43,635 nucleotides of DNA from the NCBI GenBank assembly GCA_035946615.1, contig DASYZB010000096.1, positions 1-43,635 of the forward strand, written 5' to 3'. Source of the stretch: Verrucomicrobiia bacterium (GTDB taxonomy: Bacteria > Verrucomicrobiota > Verrucomicrobiia > Limisphaerales > UBA8199). Below the pieces are notes generated by a model. That model was not told where the DNA came from. It saw nothing but the letters and a program-made list of their open reading frames with translations, and ran no database searches. Positions 1 to 10,285 of the stretch are shown piece by piece (position 1 is the stretch's first letter; each line of letters opens with the position of its first letter). The position numbers and the translations under genes are program-made.

Positions 1-12
1 GGTTCTTCAGAT

Positions 13-30
13 CCTTCGGAAAACCGAAGG
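13..30. repeat. perfect hairpin, 7-bp stem
   Basis: CCTTCGG, loop AAAA, CCGAAGG. A compact perfect hairpin near the window edge. No T-run follows on either strand, so it is not a convincing intrinsic terminator. It may close a gene lying outside the window. Confidence 0.4.
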
Positions 31-159
31 TTCACGCTCGAATTTTGTCGCTTGTGGGATGCCAGTGTACCGTTTTTGCAATAATTTGCCATGAAAACCC
101 TGCGTATTGGTACCGGACTATGCCACTCACAGTGGTCCTCAAAGAGCCCGGAATGGTAC

Positions 160-179
160 CTAGTGTCACCTAGTGTCAC
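160..179. repeat. tandem 10-mer, two copies
   Basis: The decamer CTAGTGTCAC occurs twice head to tail in a stretch without genes. It sits about 20 bases before the tRNA-like 3' end at 202-224, so it could be recombinase-related or simply slippage. No function can be assigned. Confidence 0.5.
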
Positions 180-201
180 GAAGCATTCGGTTCAAGGCTG
201 T

Positions 202-224
202 TTCGAATCCCTTCGCTCGCTCCA
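202..224 (+). other. tRNA 3'-end-like sequence (possible att site remnant)
   Basis: The 23 bases read as T-loop TTCGAAT, 3' T-stem half CCCTT, acceptor 3' strand CGCTCGC, discriminator T and CCA. Discriminator U73 is typical of tRNA-Gly or tRNA-Cys. The 5' half of the T-arm is not present: the bases before the loop (GCTGT) do not pair with CCCTT, and no anticodon arm is seen upstream. This is what remains when a tyrosine-recombinase element integrates into a tRNA 3' end and leaves the duplicated tail. Chance resemblance cannot be excluded. The short reading frame at 443-586 may belong to the same event. Confidence 0.35.
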
Positions 225-442
225 CTCCTGTATAGCGGTTTTCTCACCAACACCCCCGTGGCAACACGGTGGCAACAGGCACCCCCCTCCCGGCGCCTGC
301 GTCCTGACCCGCCTCCGGGTTCGCGTCCAAGCATTTCCTTCTCTGACGCCTTCGTGCCCCCCGGTGCGGTGGTGGCCTCATTTTTCGCAAAGAAAGTGAG
401 GGCCGCTGCTTGAATTCGAAACAAAAAGCCTTCAGATCAAGA

Positions 443-586
443 GTGGCGACTGGTGCCGAAAACGGGAATGAAGGAAACAAAGTTGCTGAGATCAAAAAGG
501 GCTCAGTAGTCATCAACGTTTTTAAATCCCAGAACAGCCGCAAGTTTCCCAAGGAGCCGGTCGCCGGGACGATGGCCGCTGAATGA
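443..586 (+). pseudogene. short integrase-N-terminus-like remnant
   Basis: A GTG-initiated frame of 47 codons ends with TGA at 584-586. The frame is open back to 347 without an ATG. The peptide contains EIKKGSVVINVFKSQNSRK, which resembles the N-terminal strand of some arm- or core-binding domains in verrucomicrobial tyrosine recombinases (family recollection, not a search). It stops where such a protein would continue for 300 or more residues, so if real it is a 5' fragment. Its position 220 bases after a tRNA-like tail supports an old integration boundary. The alternative is a random open frame. The rest of 1-869 shows no supportable gene; the other open frames have no family resemblance and unusual composition. 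Confidence 0.25.
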
Positions 587-857
587 ATGTCCAAAAGCCG
601 CATTTTGCCGCAAGTACCACTAAAGTCCGACGAATGTCACTAAACCCAACTCGTCGCTTGGATTCAAGCGTCGCGCACAATCGCTTACTGTGCTGTGTGC
701 CTGCGAAGGGCCGGGGCAGAGCCGTATTTGGTTCTTGTGGGGTTTGTTCCAGGCACTCCGCACCGACTCAGGGCTTGACCTGGTGCAGCTTCGGATGTAG
801 CCCACCGCAATTACCGTAAGACACCAACGGCCCTGAAGAAATGACCACCACCCATAA

Positions 858-2657
<1,800 letters not shown>

Positions 2658-2687
2658 AGACGGAAACGCCCGGACCACTTCGTGCCA

Positions 2688-4208
2688 ATGAAAACGCCAA
2701 AGCTTCTTCTCAGTTGCGTAGTTCTCACCGCTTTGATGACCCTGACTCTCCGGTCACAGCCGCGGGCGGTCATCAAGGTTGATCTGGACCGCAAGATCGC
2801 GCAGATCGATCCGAACATCTACGGCGCCTTTGTGGAGCCCATCCGTACCGTGGTGTATGGCAGTATTTACGATCCCAAGTCTTCCTTTGCTGATGAGAAC
2901 GGATTCAGAAAGGATTTTGTCCAACTGGTCAAGGAGCTCAAGATTCCCGTGGTCAGGTGGCCCGGCGGAAATTTTGTGTCGGGCTATAACTGGGAGGACG
3001 GGATTGGCCCCAAAGATCAGCGGCCAGCCAGACTCGACCTCGCATGGCACCAGGTCGAAAGCAATCGGATGGGAACCGATGAGTACGCAAAACTATGCAG
3101 CCTCATCGGAGCCGAGAATTTCATCTGTATCAACGCCGGTTTGGGCACGCTGGATCAGGCGAGAGACTGGGTCGAGTACTGCAATTATCAGGGCGGAACC
3201 TATTACTCGGATCTCCGCAGGAAATACGGGAACGAAAAGCCTCTCAACATAAAGTACTGGGCGCTGGGCAACGAGATTGATGGGCCGTGGCAAATGGGGC
3301 AGAAAAGCGCCGAGGACTACTGCAAATTTGCCTTGGAGGCGGCCAAGCTCATGCAGTGGGTGGACAGGGATATCAAGCTCATCGCCTGCGGCGCCTCAAA
3401 TTACGGGCGTGGCACCAACAATGCCTGGATCGATTGGAACGATTATGTGTTGGAACACATGATCGGCAAAATCGATTATCTCTCAGTCCACAGATATGTC
3501 AGGGAGGTCCTGGGAGGCGAAACAAATTTCCCTGCGATAATGTCCCGCGGACTGGACATTGATGAAAAGATCGAAATCGTGAAAGCCCTGATTAAGAAAG
3601 CCACGGCGAAGTCCGGCTCCGCCAGGCCGGTGTATATCTCTTTTGATGAATGGTCAGCCGGAGGCCCCGGTGCAGGCAGCACTCTCCTCGGCTCACTGAT
3701 GGTGGCCCAGCACCTGAATTCATTTATCAGACACGCCGACATTGTCAAAATGGCGAACATCACCATGCTTTCGAGCCTGGTGGGGAATTCACCGGAAGGC
3801 GATTTCAAGAATGCGTTGTACCAGGCATTTTATTTATATTCGAATAACTCGCGCGGCACGGCTCTGGACGTGTATGACGAATGCGAGAGGTACAGCAATC
3901 GGGCGTTTCATGACATTCCTTATCTCGATGTCACCGCTGTATTGAGCGAGTCCGCCAAAGCAGTGGTTTTGAATGTGGTAAACCGGAATGAAAAGAATCC
4001 CATCACTAGCGATGTTATTTTGCAGAGCGGGGCATGTACGGGGAGTGCTACTGTAAAAGAGATTAACGCTGAAAGTGTGGATTCGAGCAATTCCAGGACC
4101 AGGGAAGGCGTAGCAATCACCTCAAAGGAGATTCAGTTTCAGGGCAGTTCCATCAATTACAGCTTCCCCGCGCATTCCTTCACACAAATGATGATCCCGA
4201 TAAAATAG
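2688..4208 (+). CDS. abfA: alpha-L-arabinofuranosidase, GH51 family
   Basis: 506 residues with an N-terminal signal peptide (MKTPKLLLSCVVLTALMTLTLRSQ). The (beta/alpha)8 barrel shows GH51 hallmarks: RWPGGNFVSGYNWEDGIGP, then the acid/base in WALGNEIDGPW (Glu196) and the nucleophile in ISFDEWSAG (Glu321). A C-terminal beta-sandwich ends with SFPAHSFTQMMI. The family removes terminal alpha-L-arabinofuranosyl residues from arabinoxylan or arabinan; substrate cannot be read from sequence. ATG 2688 is preferred; an in-frame GTG lies two codons earlier. Most GH51 enzymes lack signal peptides, so export here suggests polymer or long-oligomer work outside the cytoplasm. It follows the malectin-esterase by 30 bases, probably in one transcript. 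The family call is strong; the symbol is generic. Confidence 0.9.
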   Translation: MKTPKLLLSCVVLTALMTLTLRSQPRAVIKVDLDRKIAQIDPNIYGAFVEPIRTVVYGSIYDPKSSFADENGFRKDFVQLVKELKIPVVRWPGGNFVSGYNWEDGIGPKDQRPARLDLAWHQVESNRMGTDEYAKLCSLIGAENFICINAGLGTLDQARDWVEYCNYQGGTYYSDLRRKYGNEKPLNIKYWALGNEIDGPWQMGQKSAEDYCKFALEAAKLMQWVDRDIKLIACGASNYGRGTNNAWIDWNDYVLEHMIGKIDYLSVHRYVREVLGGETNFPAIMSRGLDIDEKIEIVKALIKKATAKSGSARPVYISFDEWSAGGPGAGSTLLGSLMVAQHLNSFIRHADIVKMANITMLSSLVGNSPEGDFKNALYQAFYLYSNNSRGTALDVYDECERYSNRAFHDIPYLDVTAVLSESAKAVVLNVVNRNEKNPITSDVILQSGACTGSATVKEINAESVDSSNSRTREGVAITSKEIQFQGSSINYSFPAHSFTQMMIPIK

Positions 4209-4247
4209 CCGGCGCAACCCACGAAGCGTTTCCCCAATCGAAGTACA

Positions 4248-4736
4248 TCATGAAGATTCTTCGGCTTTCTTTGCCTCCAGCTCCAAATCCCCCAGCGGAT
4301 ACCCTGGGTTGATGCATTCCTGTGACAAATGCAAAGTTCTTGGGCCAGCACTGGTTTTGCAGGAACTCCTGCGCGTGGGCTTTCAGGTCCTCTGCCGGCC
4401 CGGGATAAACCATGAGCACTTGTGCTTTTTGCGCGGCGAAAGCGTCGGCGGGAGCAATGAAATCGCCAAGTTGCCGTGTGCAATGGGGCATTGGTAGCCA
4501 GGCCACCCGCGCAAAACAACTACTACGACAGGTTTGTTTGCGTAAAGCTGCTTCAGTTCAACCGGCTTGTATTCCAGCGTTTTTAATGTGAAATCCGGCG
4601 CGGCATCTCCGGGCTCCGGAGGGGTCGCGGACCGGCCAATGCCCGCCGTAAGCAGGGTTAGCATAATAGCCGGGCACAAACACACGAATGCGCTCGTCTT
4701 AGGTGCGGAAGGTTTAACCGAGATCTTGCGTTTCAT
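4248..4736 (-). pseudogene. frameshifted AhpC/TSA-type redoxin (thioredoxin fold), exported
   Basis: The start at 4736 encodes a signal-peptide-like N-terminus and then a redoxin domain: GDAAPDFTLKTLEYKPVELKQL and VVVVLRGWPGYQCPI. At about 4490 the frame breaks, and the homologous sequence resumes one frame over as CTRQLGDFIAPADAFAAQKA through AQEFLQNQCWPKNFAFVT. Near 4310 the frame shifts again. The third frame reads NPGYPLGDLELEAKKAEESS and stops at 4248, which looks like a true C-terminus, but the middle of the fold (about 40 residues) is missing. The single active-site Cys of the WPGYQCPICT motif falls right at the first break. The gene is therefore dead or a decayed paralogue of thiol peroxidases. 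It converges with the GH51 gene. Confidence 0.75.
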
Positions 4737-4979
4737 CGATTTGTTCCTCTTAATTCAAAGACCAGTTTGATCACCCACTTCGGTTTCCAAAAGCAAACTT
4801 GCGAGCGCGGTGGGTTGGTCGTGATGTGCAACTATTCCGCGAGCAGCGTCCGACGGGGCGCCAATTGAAAATCATCTCTCTGAGGCCGTCCCCCGCCCGA
4901 AGTGCGCCTGGCGCCCTCGAAAGACATAGGAACAGCGAAGGGGTCCTGATAATAACCAAGACCTTATCGCTAAGGGCAG

Positions 4980-6257
4980 CTATGGATGCACCCAAGGCGC
5001 GCGGTAGTCGCGTTTGAGGAGACGGGCTGCCTCGGCATTGCCGGGAATGGTTTCAGTCTGGGCATCCCACGCGATCTTGCAACCGGTATCATAGGCGATC
5101 ATGGCGAGCTTCACCGCAGCCGTGGAGCGGTACGCATCTTCGATCATGCAACCGGCGGGTTGGCGGGTGCGCGCGGCATTCAGGAATTCGGCCATGTGGA
5201 GGCCCCCCATATCGGCTCCGGCTTCATAGGTGTGGCGTTCCTTGTTTTTGCCCCGCGGAATCACTTCGTAGCGATCGTCAGTGACGAAAATGGTTTCCTT
5301 CTCGCCATATAAAGTGATGCCGTTCGAGATTTGCGGATTGTATTCTTCGGCTCCCCAAATCCGATGGTGCCAACTAAGCGGACAAGAAGCGAAATCGAAA
5401 TGCGCGGCGAAGACGTCCGGGGTTGTGATGCCTTTCAGGCCATAGAGGCCGCCTGCAGCGCTGACCGTTTGCGGCAGGCCCTCGCCGAGGATCACGCGGG
5501 CAGCGTCGATGAGATGAATGCCCCAATCCACGAGGTGCCCTTGGCCGCTGGTTTTTTCGAGGCGCCAGTTCATGTGGCCGACCTGCGGGCTGTACGGGAT
5601 CTTGGGACCCGGCCCGCACCAGAGGTCCCAATCGAGCGAGGCGGGTGGTGGTTGCGGGGTGGGGTCTTTCGTGCCGGCAGAATAGTTGATAGTGGCTTCG
5701 GCGCAAACGATCCGGCCAGGATCGCCGGCCTGCACCCGCTGGCGCACGGTCTGGAAGGCGGGGCTTTGGCGGCGTTGAAAGCCGACCTGAATGATGCGCC
5801 CGCTTTCCTTGGCAGCCTCGACCATCGCGCGGCCTTCACGGATGTCATAGCTGAGCGGTTTCTCCTGGTACACATCTAACCCATGATCGAGCGCTGCGAG
5901 GAATTGCAACGCGTGCCAATGCGGCGGGGTGGCAATGATCACGGCATCCAGGCCGCCGGCCTTGAGCATGTCCTCATAGAGCTTGAAGGTCTGCGGGCGT
6001 TTGCCCTGGAGCTTCTCGACATCGTTGGCGCTTTGCTGGAGATGGTCGCTATCGACGTCACACAGCGAGATCACGTCGATGCCACCGCACTTGACCGCGG
6101 CCTTTAGGTCAACCATCCCGTACCAGCCGCACCCGATTAGGCCAAGCTTGATCTTGCGGTCGGGTTCGGCGGAACGGAGCAGGGCGGGCAATTGGGAGAG
6201 GGCCACAGCGCCAACGGTCGTGCTTTGGAGAAAATGACGGCGAGTGCTTGCGCTCAT
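4980..6257 (-). CDS. Tat-exported Gfo/Idh/MocA family oxidoreductase
   Basis: 425 residues. ATG 6257 is chosen because it places a twin-arginine signal at the N-terminus (MSASTRRHFLQSTTVGAVAL); the frame extends 53 codons further upstream with non-homologous, proline-rich sequence. The Rossmann glycine motif is GLIGCG (residues 39-44) and the catalytic-type EKP motif has Lys133. The C-terminal alpha/beta domain contains WDLWCGPGP and VDWGIHLIDAAR. Family members oxidise or reduce sugars and sugar derivatives with NAD(P), and Tat-exported relatives in this phylum bring the cofactor pre-bound to the periplasm. It is the last gene of the minus-strand FGE-like, MBOAT, SGNH cassette, 118 bases after the SGNH gene, so co-transcription is plausible but unproven. 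Substrate unknown. Confidence 0.85.
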   Translation of the reverse strand: MSASTRRHFLQSTTVGAVALSQLPALLRSAEPDRKIKLGLIGCGWYGMVDLKAAVKCGGIDVISLCDVDSDHLQQSANDVEKLQGKRPQTFKLYEDMLKAGGLDAVIIATPPHWHALQFLAALDHGLDVYQEKPLSYDIREGRAMVEAAKESGRIIQVGFQRRQSPAFQTVRQRVQAGDPGRIVCAEATINYSAGTKDPTPQPPPASLDWDLWCGPGPKIPYSPQVGHMNWRLEKTSGQGHLVDWGIHLIDAARVILGEGLPQTVSAAGGLYGLKGITTPDVFAAHFDFASCPLSWHHRIWGAEEYNPQISNGITLYGEKETIFVTDDRYEVIPRGKNKERHTYEAGADMGGLHMAEFLNAARTRQPAGCMIEDAYRSTAAVKLAMIAYDTGCKIAWDAQTETIPGNAEAARLLKRDYRAPWVHP

Positions 6258-6375
6258 GCGGCGACAATGCCCGGAAGGCAGCCAAATTGCAATTCCGTTT
6301 AAGTCCGAGGGCGCAGAGAGAGGCGAAACATCGTTCGTCGTCTGTGGGATTGCCGGCAAGATGCCACGGGAGCGC

Positions 6376-7575
6376 TCATGGGTGGGGCGACTCCAGCCAA
6401 TTCTGGAAAGTGGCATTCGCGAGGAGTCGTTTGGCTAGTAATTCGTAGCCCGCGGTCAACGGGTGGCTGGCATCCGCGTAAAGAGCGCTGGGCAAGACCT
6501 CAGGAATAACCACCGGCGTGCCTTCCTGCCGGAGCCAGGCCGCAATACCGGCGCGAATTTCCCGATAGGGCTCCAGATTGTCCTCCGCCACCATGTGCTC
6601 GTTGAAGGGGCCCAGCACGACCAGTACGTCGTTCCCTCTGGCGCGCAACCTGGCGACGACTCGCTGGAAGGCGCGCCACTGAAGCGAGCGGTCGAGGCCC
6701 ACCCACTCAAAACTCGTTGTGCCCCGGCCCTCAGAAGACCAGGGTTTGTGCCGCGGGCTGTCAGGTCCGCGTTGCGGGTCGTGCGCCGGCGCCGAGGGCA
6801 CGCGGAATGTGATCTGGGTGAGCGGATTCTTCCAGCAGTGCGGGTAGTGCGGTGGATACGCACCATCGTCCTCAAGTGTCCAGTCCAGGATGCTCTTCTG
6901 TCCGAAATAGGCGTCCTGGAGGTGGCCGACCCAGGAAAGGAATTCCACATGGCGCTGCAAGACCGCGCTCAAGCGTTCGTTGGCGTCCGCCCGATAGCAG
7001 GGAATGCGCGGATAAAACTGCGGCACAAGGCGCGAGTGGTTGAACTGTTGCTCCTTGCCGGCACTCAAATCGGCTTTCGGACTGGTCATCCAGAGCACGT
7101 TGCAGTGGAGGACCACTTTTCGGTTCCGAAGCGAGGCGGCGTAATGGTCGATGAGGCCCTCCTGGGCCAGTGGGAAAAGACCGTTCAGGCCGCCATTAAC
7201 GAAGCGATTGGTTTCAACCGTGGTCACATTCAAAAAATGCGATAACGTGCCGTTCGGAAGCACGTATTCGCCCCAGACCACGGAGTCGCCGAGTACGACG
7301 ATCTTGGCCGGTTGGGCCGCATGGCGGAGCCACCGGCTGTACAGCCAGTAATCCTTGCTGAGCTGGTAAGTGATACGGTAGTCGGGGCCGGTTTCAAACC
7401 GTTCGATCCTTTCCCACACCCGGGGCGTCAGCAGCACGAAGAGGCCCGTGATGAGCAACGTGAACACCCATTGGCGGCGGTTCAGCCTTACGTCGTTCAC
7501 CCCCAACGGGGGTTCCTTCTCCGCTCCAACCTGGTGGCGGACGGCGGGCGCTGCGGCGATGGGCGGGGTTTCCAT
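6376..7575 (-). CDS. membrane-anchored SGNH hydrolase-like protein, AlgX/AlgJ-like acetylation partner
   Basis: 399 residues. A single membrane helix (about residues 36-51, WVFTLLITGLFVLLTP) is followed by a periplasmic SGNH fold: the block I serine in VVLGDSVVWGEY (Ser98), and the block V pair in YADASHPLT (Asp368, His371). Proteins of this layout next to an MBOAT O-acyltransferase transfer acetyl groups onto exopolysaccharide, as AlgJ/AlgX do for alginate. Start 7575 lies one base after the MBOAT stop codon, so the two are translationally coupled. An upstream in-frame start exists, but it would overlap the MBOAT gene by 130 bases and adds no domain. The acceptor polymer is not known. Confidence 0.75.
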   Translation of the reverse strand: METPPIAAAPAVRHQVGAEKEPPLGVNDVRLNRRQWVFTLLITGLFVLLTPRVWERIERFETGPDYRITYQLSKDYWLYSRWLRHAAQPAKIVVLGDSVVWGEYVLPNGTLSHFLNVTTVETNRFVNGGLNGLFPLAQEGLIDHYAASLRNRKVVLHCNVLWMTSPKADLSAGKEQQFNHSRLVPQFYPRIPCYRADANERLSAVLQRHVEFLSWVGHLQDAYFGQKSILDWTLEDDGAYPPHYPHCWKNPLTQITFRVPSAPAHDPQRGPDSPRHKPWSSEGRGTTSFEWVGLDRSLQWRAFQRVVARLRARGNDVLVVLGPFNEHMVAEDNLEPYREIRAGIAAWLRQEGTPVVIPEVLPSALYADASHPLTAGYELLAKRLLANATFQNWLESPHP

Positions 7576-7576
7576 G

Positions 7577-9178
7577 CTAGAACTGGAAGTAGATGAAGGC
7601 GCCGCCCCCTGAGGAACAAACGCAGAGGTACAGCAGCATGCAGACGGCCACCCCCACGCGAACCAGACGTGTCTGCAAAATATCCCGGAACCTGGATTCG
7701 TACACAAACTCGTAGAGCCACACCAGCGCCACCATGGCCAGCATCAAGGCCGGGATCTGCGGGTCATGCCAGGCCGCAGTGCAGAGCCGCCGCACGATCA
7801 ACAGAGCGTCGGCCAGCGAATCGGCGCGGAAGAATATCCACGTGAAAGTAACAAACAGAAATACCCCGCCTTGCTTCAGGATTTTCGGCACTCGCTCCCG
7901 GTACACCGCGGAGCGCTCCAGTTCGCGTGTCACCAGCACGCCCAGGCCATGCAACGCGCCCCAAATGACAAACGTCCAGGCAGCGCCGTGCCAGATGCCG
8001 GAGATGAAAAACGTGAGGAACAGGTTGCGATAGGTATTGAACGCGCCACGCCGGTTGCCGCCCAGCGGGATATAAACGTAATCCCGGAACCAGGTGGAGA
8101 GGCTGATGTGCCAGCGGGACCAGAAGTCGCCCAGCCCGGTGGCGAGGTACGGGTTGTTGAAGTTCAGAATCAGGTTGAAGCCCATGAGCTTGGCCACGCC
8201 GCGCGCCATGTCCGTGTAGCCGCTGAAGTCGAAAAATATCTGCCACCCAAACGCGACCGTGGCCAGGAAGAGCGCCGGCGCGCCGAACTCCCCCGGGTTG
8301 TCGTACACGCGTTCGACGTAGAAAGCCAGGTAGTTGGCCAACGCCAGCTTCTTGAACAGGCCCACCAGGAAAAGCGAAGCCCCATCGGTGAAGTTTTGCA
8401 GGCGCACCGGCGGGAATTGGGCGAACTGCGGCAACAGGTGCCGTGCGCGCTCGATGGGCCCGGCCATGAGCTGCGGGAAAAAGCAGACGAAGGTGGCAAA
8501 GCGCAAAAAGTTGCGCTCGCGCTGACACTTGCCGAAATAAAAGTCGATGGTGTAGCTGAGCGACTGAAACGTGAAAAAGGAGATGCCGACCGGCAGGAGG
8601 TACTCGAATCCCAGAGGCATCAGGACGGAAGGATCGGACAATCTGAAGGGCAGATGGACCCAGGCCAGGACGGCATTCAGGTTGGCCGCCACGAACCGGG
8701 CATACTTGAAGAAAAGCAGCAGCGCCAGGTTATTGACCAGGCTGATCAGCAGCCATATCCGCCGGCTGCCATAGAGCGCGCCCAGGCTCATGAGCAGCAC
8801 GATCACTCCCAGCATTCCCATCGCGGCGCGCAGCGTCCTGGGACCGAACGCCGCCACCAAAGCAATGCCGACTGTTGCCGTGGCGCAACTCAAGAATGAT
8901 GTCTTGAGCACGCGATCCTCAAACTCCAGTCGAAACAGACGGTGAAAAACGTTGACCTTCGTTCCCTCGCGCGGACAGTGATCCATCAGCGCCACCAGGC
9001 AAAAGTCCAGCACCGTCGAGTACAGAACCAGGAACAGGTAGTAAGGATTCCACCACCCGTAAAAGAAATAGGATGCCAATGTCAGCCACGGCAACCACAG
9101 CCCCGTTTTGCGCAAGGCGAAAAACACCGGCAAAACCACCGAGAGAAAAATCAAAAAGGGCCAGGTATGGAAAAGCAT
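7577..9178 (-). CDS. MBOAT-family O-acyltransferase (AlgI-like)
   Basis: 534 residues, polytopic membrane protein with about 10-12 hydrophobic helices. It carries AlgI hallmarks: YFFYGWWNPYYL, LPVGISFFTFQSLSYTIDFY, FFPQLMAGPIERARHLLPQF, FWSRWHISLSTWFRDYVYIP and the invariant MBOAT histidine in SGIWHGAAWTFVIWG. It moves acyl (usually acetyl) groups across the inner membrane for attachment to polysaccharide. ATG 9178 is preferred because it begins directly at the first helix (MLFHTWPFLIFLS); the frame extends 75 codons upstream with low-complexity basic sequence overlapping the preceding gene. It is coupled to the SGNH gene downstream. A hydrophobic insertion of two to three helices near residues 95-165 is longer than in alginate AlgI. 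Confidence 0.9.
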   Translation of the reverse strand: MLFHTWPFLIFLSVVLPVFFALRKTGLWLPWLTLASYFFYGWWNPYYLFLVLYSTVLDFCLVALMDHCPREGTKVNVFHRLFRLEFEDRVLKTSFLSCATATVGIALVAAFGPRTLRAAMGMLGVIVLLMSLGALYGSRRIWLLISLVNNLALLLFFKYARFVAANLNAVLAWVHLPFRLSDPSVLMPLGFEYLLPVGISFFTFQSLSYTIDFYFGKCQRERNFLRFATFVCFFPQLMAGPIERARHLLPQFAQFPPVRLQNFTDGASLFLVGLFKKLALANYLAFYVERVYDNPGEFGAPALFLATVAFGWQIFFDFSGYTDMARGVAKLMGFNLILNFNNPYLATGLGDFWSRWHISLSTWFRDYVYIPLGGNRRGAFNTYRNLFLTFFISGIWHGAAWTFVIWGALHGLGVLVTRELERSAVYRERVPKILKQGGVFLFVTFTWIFFRADSLADALLIVRRLCTAAWHDPQIPALMLAMVALVWLYEFVYESRFRDILQTRLVRVGVAVCMLLYLCVCSSGGGAFIYFQF

Positions 9179-9212
9179 GCGCGCGGGTGGCTCAGGGTGA
9201 AGAAAATCGGTT

Positions 9213-10148
9213 TTATCCGGGCCGCGAAGACTTCCGCAGCTCCTCCAACTGACCCGGGGCGGCCCGGCGCACACAGCGGAAGCCGCAAAAGTCTGTCGAA
9301 AAGCACGCGTCGGTATCGCCGGTTCGTTCGCCCTGGCGCGCCGTCGCGCGGCATTGCTCCGCGCTGGATTTCCAACTCCCGCCGCGGATGACCCGCTTGA
9401 CATCCTTGCCGGAGCTGGGGGGGCCGAGCGGATCGGTCAGCGGGCTGGCTTTATAGTAGATGGGGCTATAGACGTCTTCGCACCATTCGGACACATTGCC
9501 GTACAAATCGCAAATCCCGAACCCGTTTGGTTTTTTCTGGCCCACGATGTGGGTCATCCGCTCGGAGTTATCCGCAAACCAGGCATACTGCCGGAGTTTG
9601 TCGGGCCGCTCAAAATCGTAATCGCCGCTCGTCCCGGCGCGGCAGGCATATTCCCACTCCGCCTCCGTTGGCAGGCGGTACCCATTGGCCGAGTAGTTGC
9701 ACTTCCAGTCCGGCGTCTTTTCGTTGTAGCAGGGTTGGAGTTGCTCGAGCAGCGAGCGCTCGTTGCAGTACCGCTTGGCGTCCAGCCAGCGTACCTGCTC
9801 GACCGGTTGCTGCGGGTTTTGCTGCCAATGAGACGGATTGGGCAACTGCGCCTCTTTGAACATCGCCTGTGTCACCTCGAATTTATCCATGAGAAAGGGG
9901 CTCACCCGAACCTTGTGGGCGGGCGCCTCGTCGGGATTGCCGCGCTCCGAGCCCATCAGGAATTCTCCTCCCGGCAGGTAGATCATCCGCACCCCCGATC
10001 GGGTTGTGACGTCGAGCGGTCCGGACTCGCTTGCTTTGCCTTCCCCGCTTGCCGTCGTGGTGTCTTGGGAGGTCGCCGGCCCTGCCTTTTCGCAGGCGAC
10101 CAGACCACTCAACAGGGTGCTCAACAGGAGCAAACGGACAAGGAGCAT
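9213..10148 (-). CDS. FGE-fold (SUMF1/DUF323) lipoprotein lacking one catalytic Cys
   Basis: 311 residues. The N-terminus is a lipoprotein signal with lipobox LVAC (Cys19). The remainder is a formylglycine-generating-enzyme fold: PGGEFLMGSERGNPDEAPAH, FEVTQAMF, YRLPTEAEWEYACRAGTSGD, GNVSEWCEDVY, RVIRGGSWKSSAEQC and GFRCVRR. In human FGE the copper-binding cysteines are C336 and C341 in GGSYMCHRSYC. Here the first position is Ser261 and the second is Cys266. With one Cys missing, sulfatase activation is unlikely; a binding or structural envelope role is more plausible (inference). It leads the minus-strand acetylation cassette, 34 bases before the MBOAT start, and is divergent from the gene at 10286. 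Confidence 0.85.
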   Translation of the reverse strand: MLLVRLLLLSTLLSGLVACEKAGPATSQDTTTASGEGKASESGPLDVTTRSGVRMIYLPGGEFLMGSERGNPDEAPAHKVRVSPFLMDKFEVTQAMFKEAQLPNPSHWQQNPQQPVEQVRWLDAKRYCNERSLLEQLQPCYNEKTPDWKCNYSANGYRLPTEAEWEYACRAGTSGDYDFERPDKLRQYAWFADNSERMTHIVGQKKPNGFGICDLYGNVSEWCEDVYSPIYYKASPLTDPLGPPSSGKDVKRVIRGGSWKSSAEQCRATARQGERTGDTDACFSTDFCGFRCVRRAAPGQLEELRKSSRPG

Positions 10149-10285
10149 ATACGATTTATCCCCATCCTAAGCGCATGAAGCCGCGCCCGGCAATCTCCGA
10201 ATGCCCGCAGAGCCTGGAGCGAATTGCCTGCGCACCGAATCTCTTCAGGCTTGTAAAACAGCGCTCGCCCTTTAGGCTGCCCCTC

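Noticed and set aside
91-399. Open frames on both strands in 91-819
   Set aside because: No homology, overlapping on both strands, biased composition; only the 443-586 frame had a recognisable stretch.
7766-8899. Plus-strand open frame of 377 codons
   Set aside because: Antisense to the MBOAT gene; the Gln/Arg/His-rich product is typical of a shadow frame.
9213-10148. Canonical formylglycine-generating enzyme for sulfatases
   Set aside because: One catalytic Cys is missing and no sulfatase gene lies in the window.
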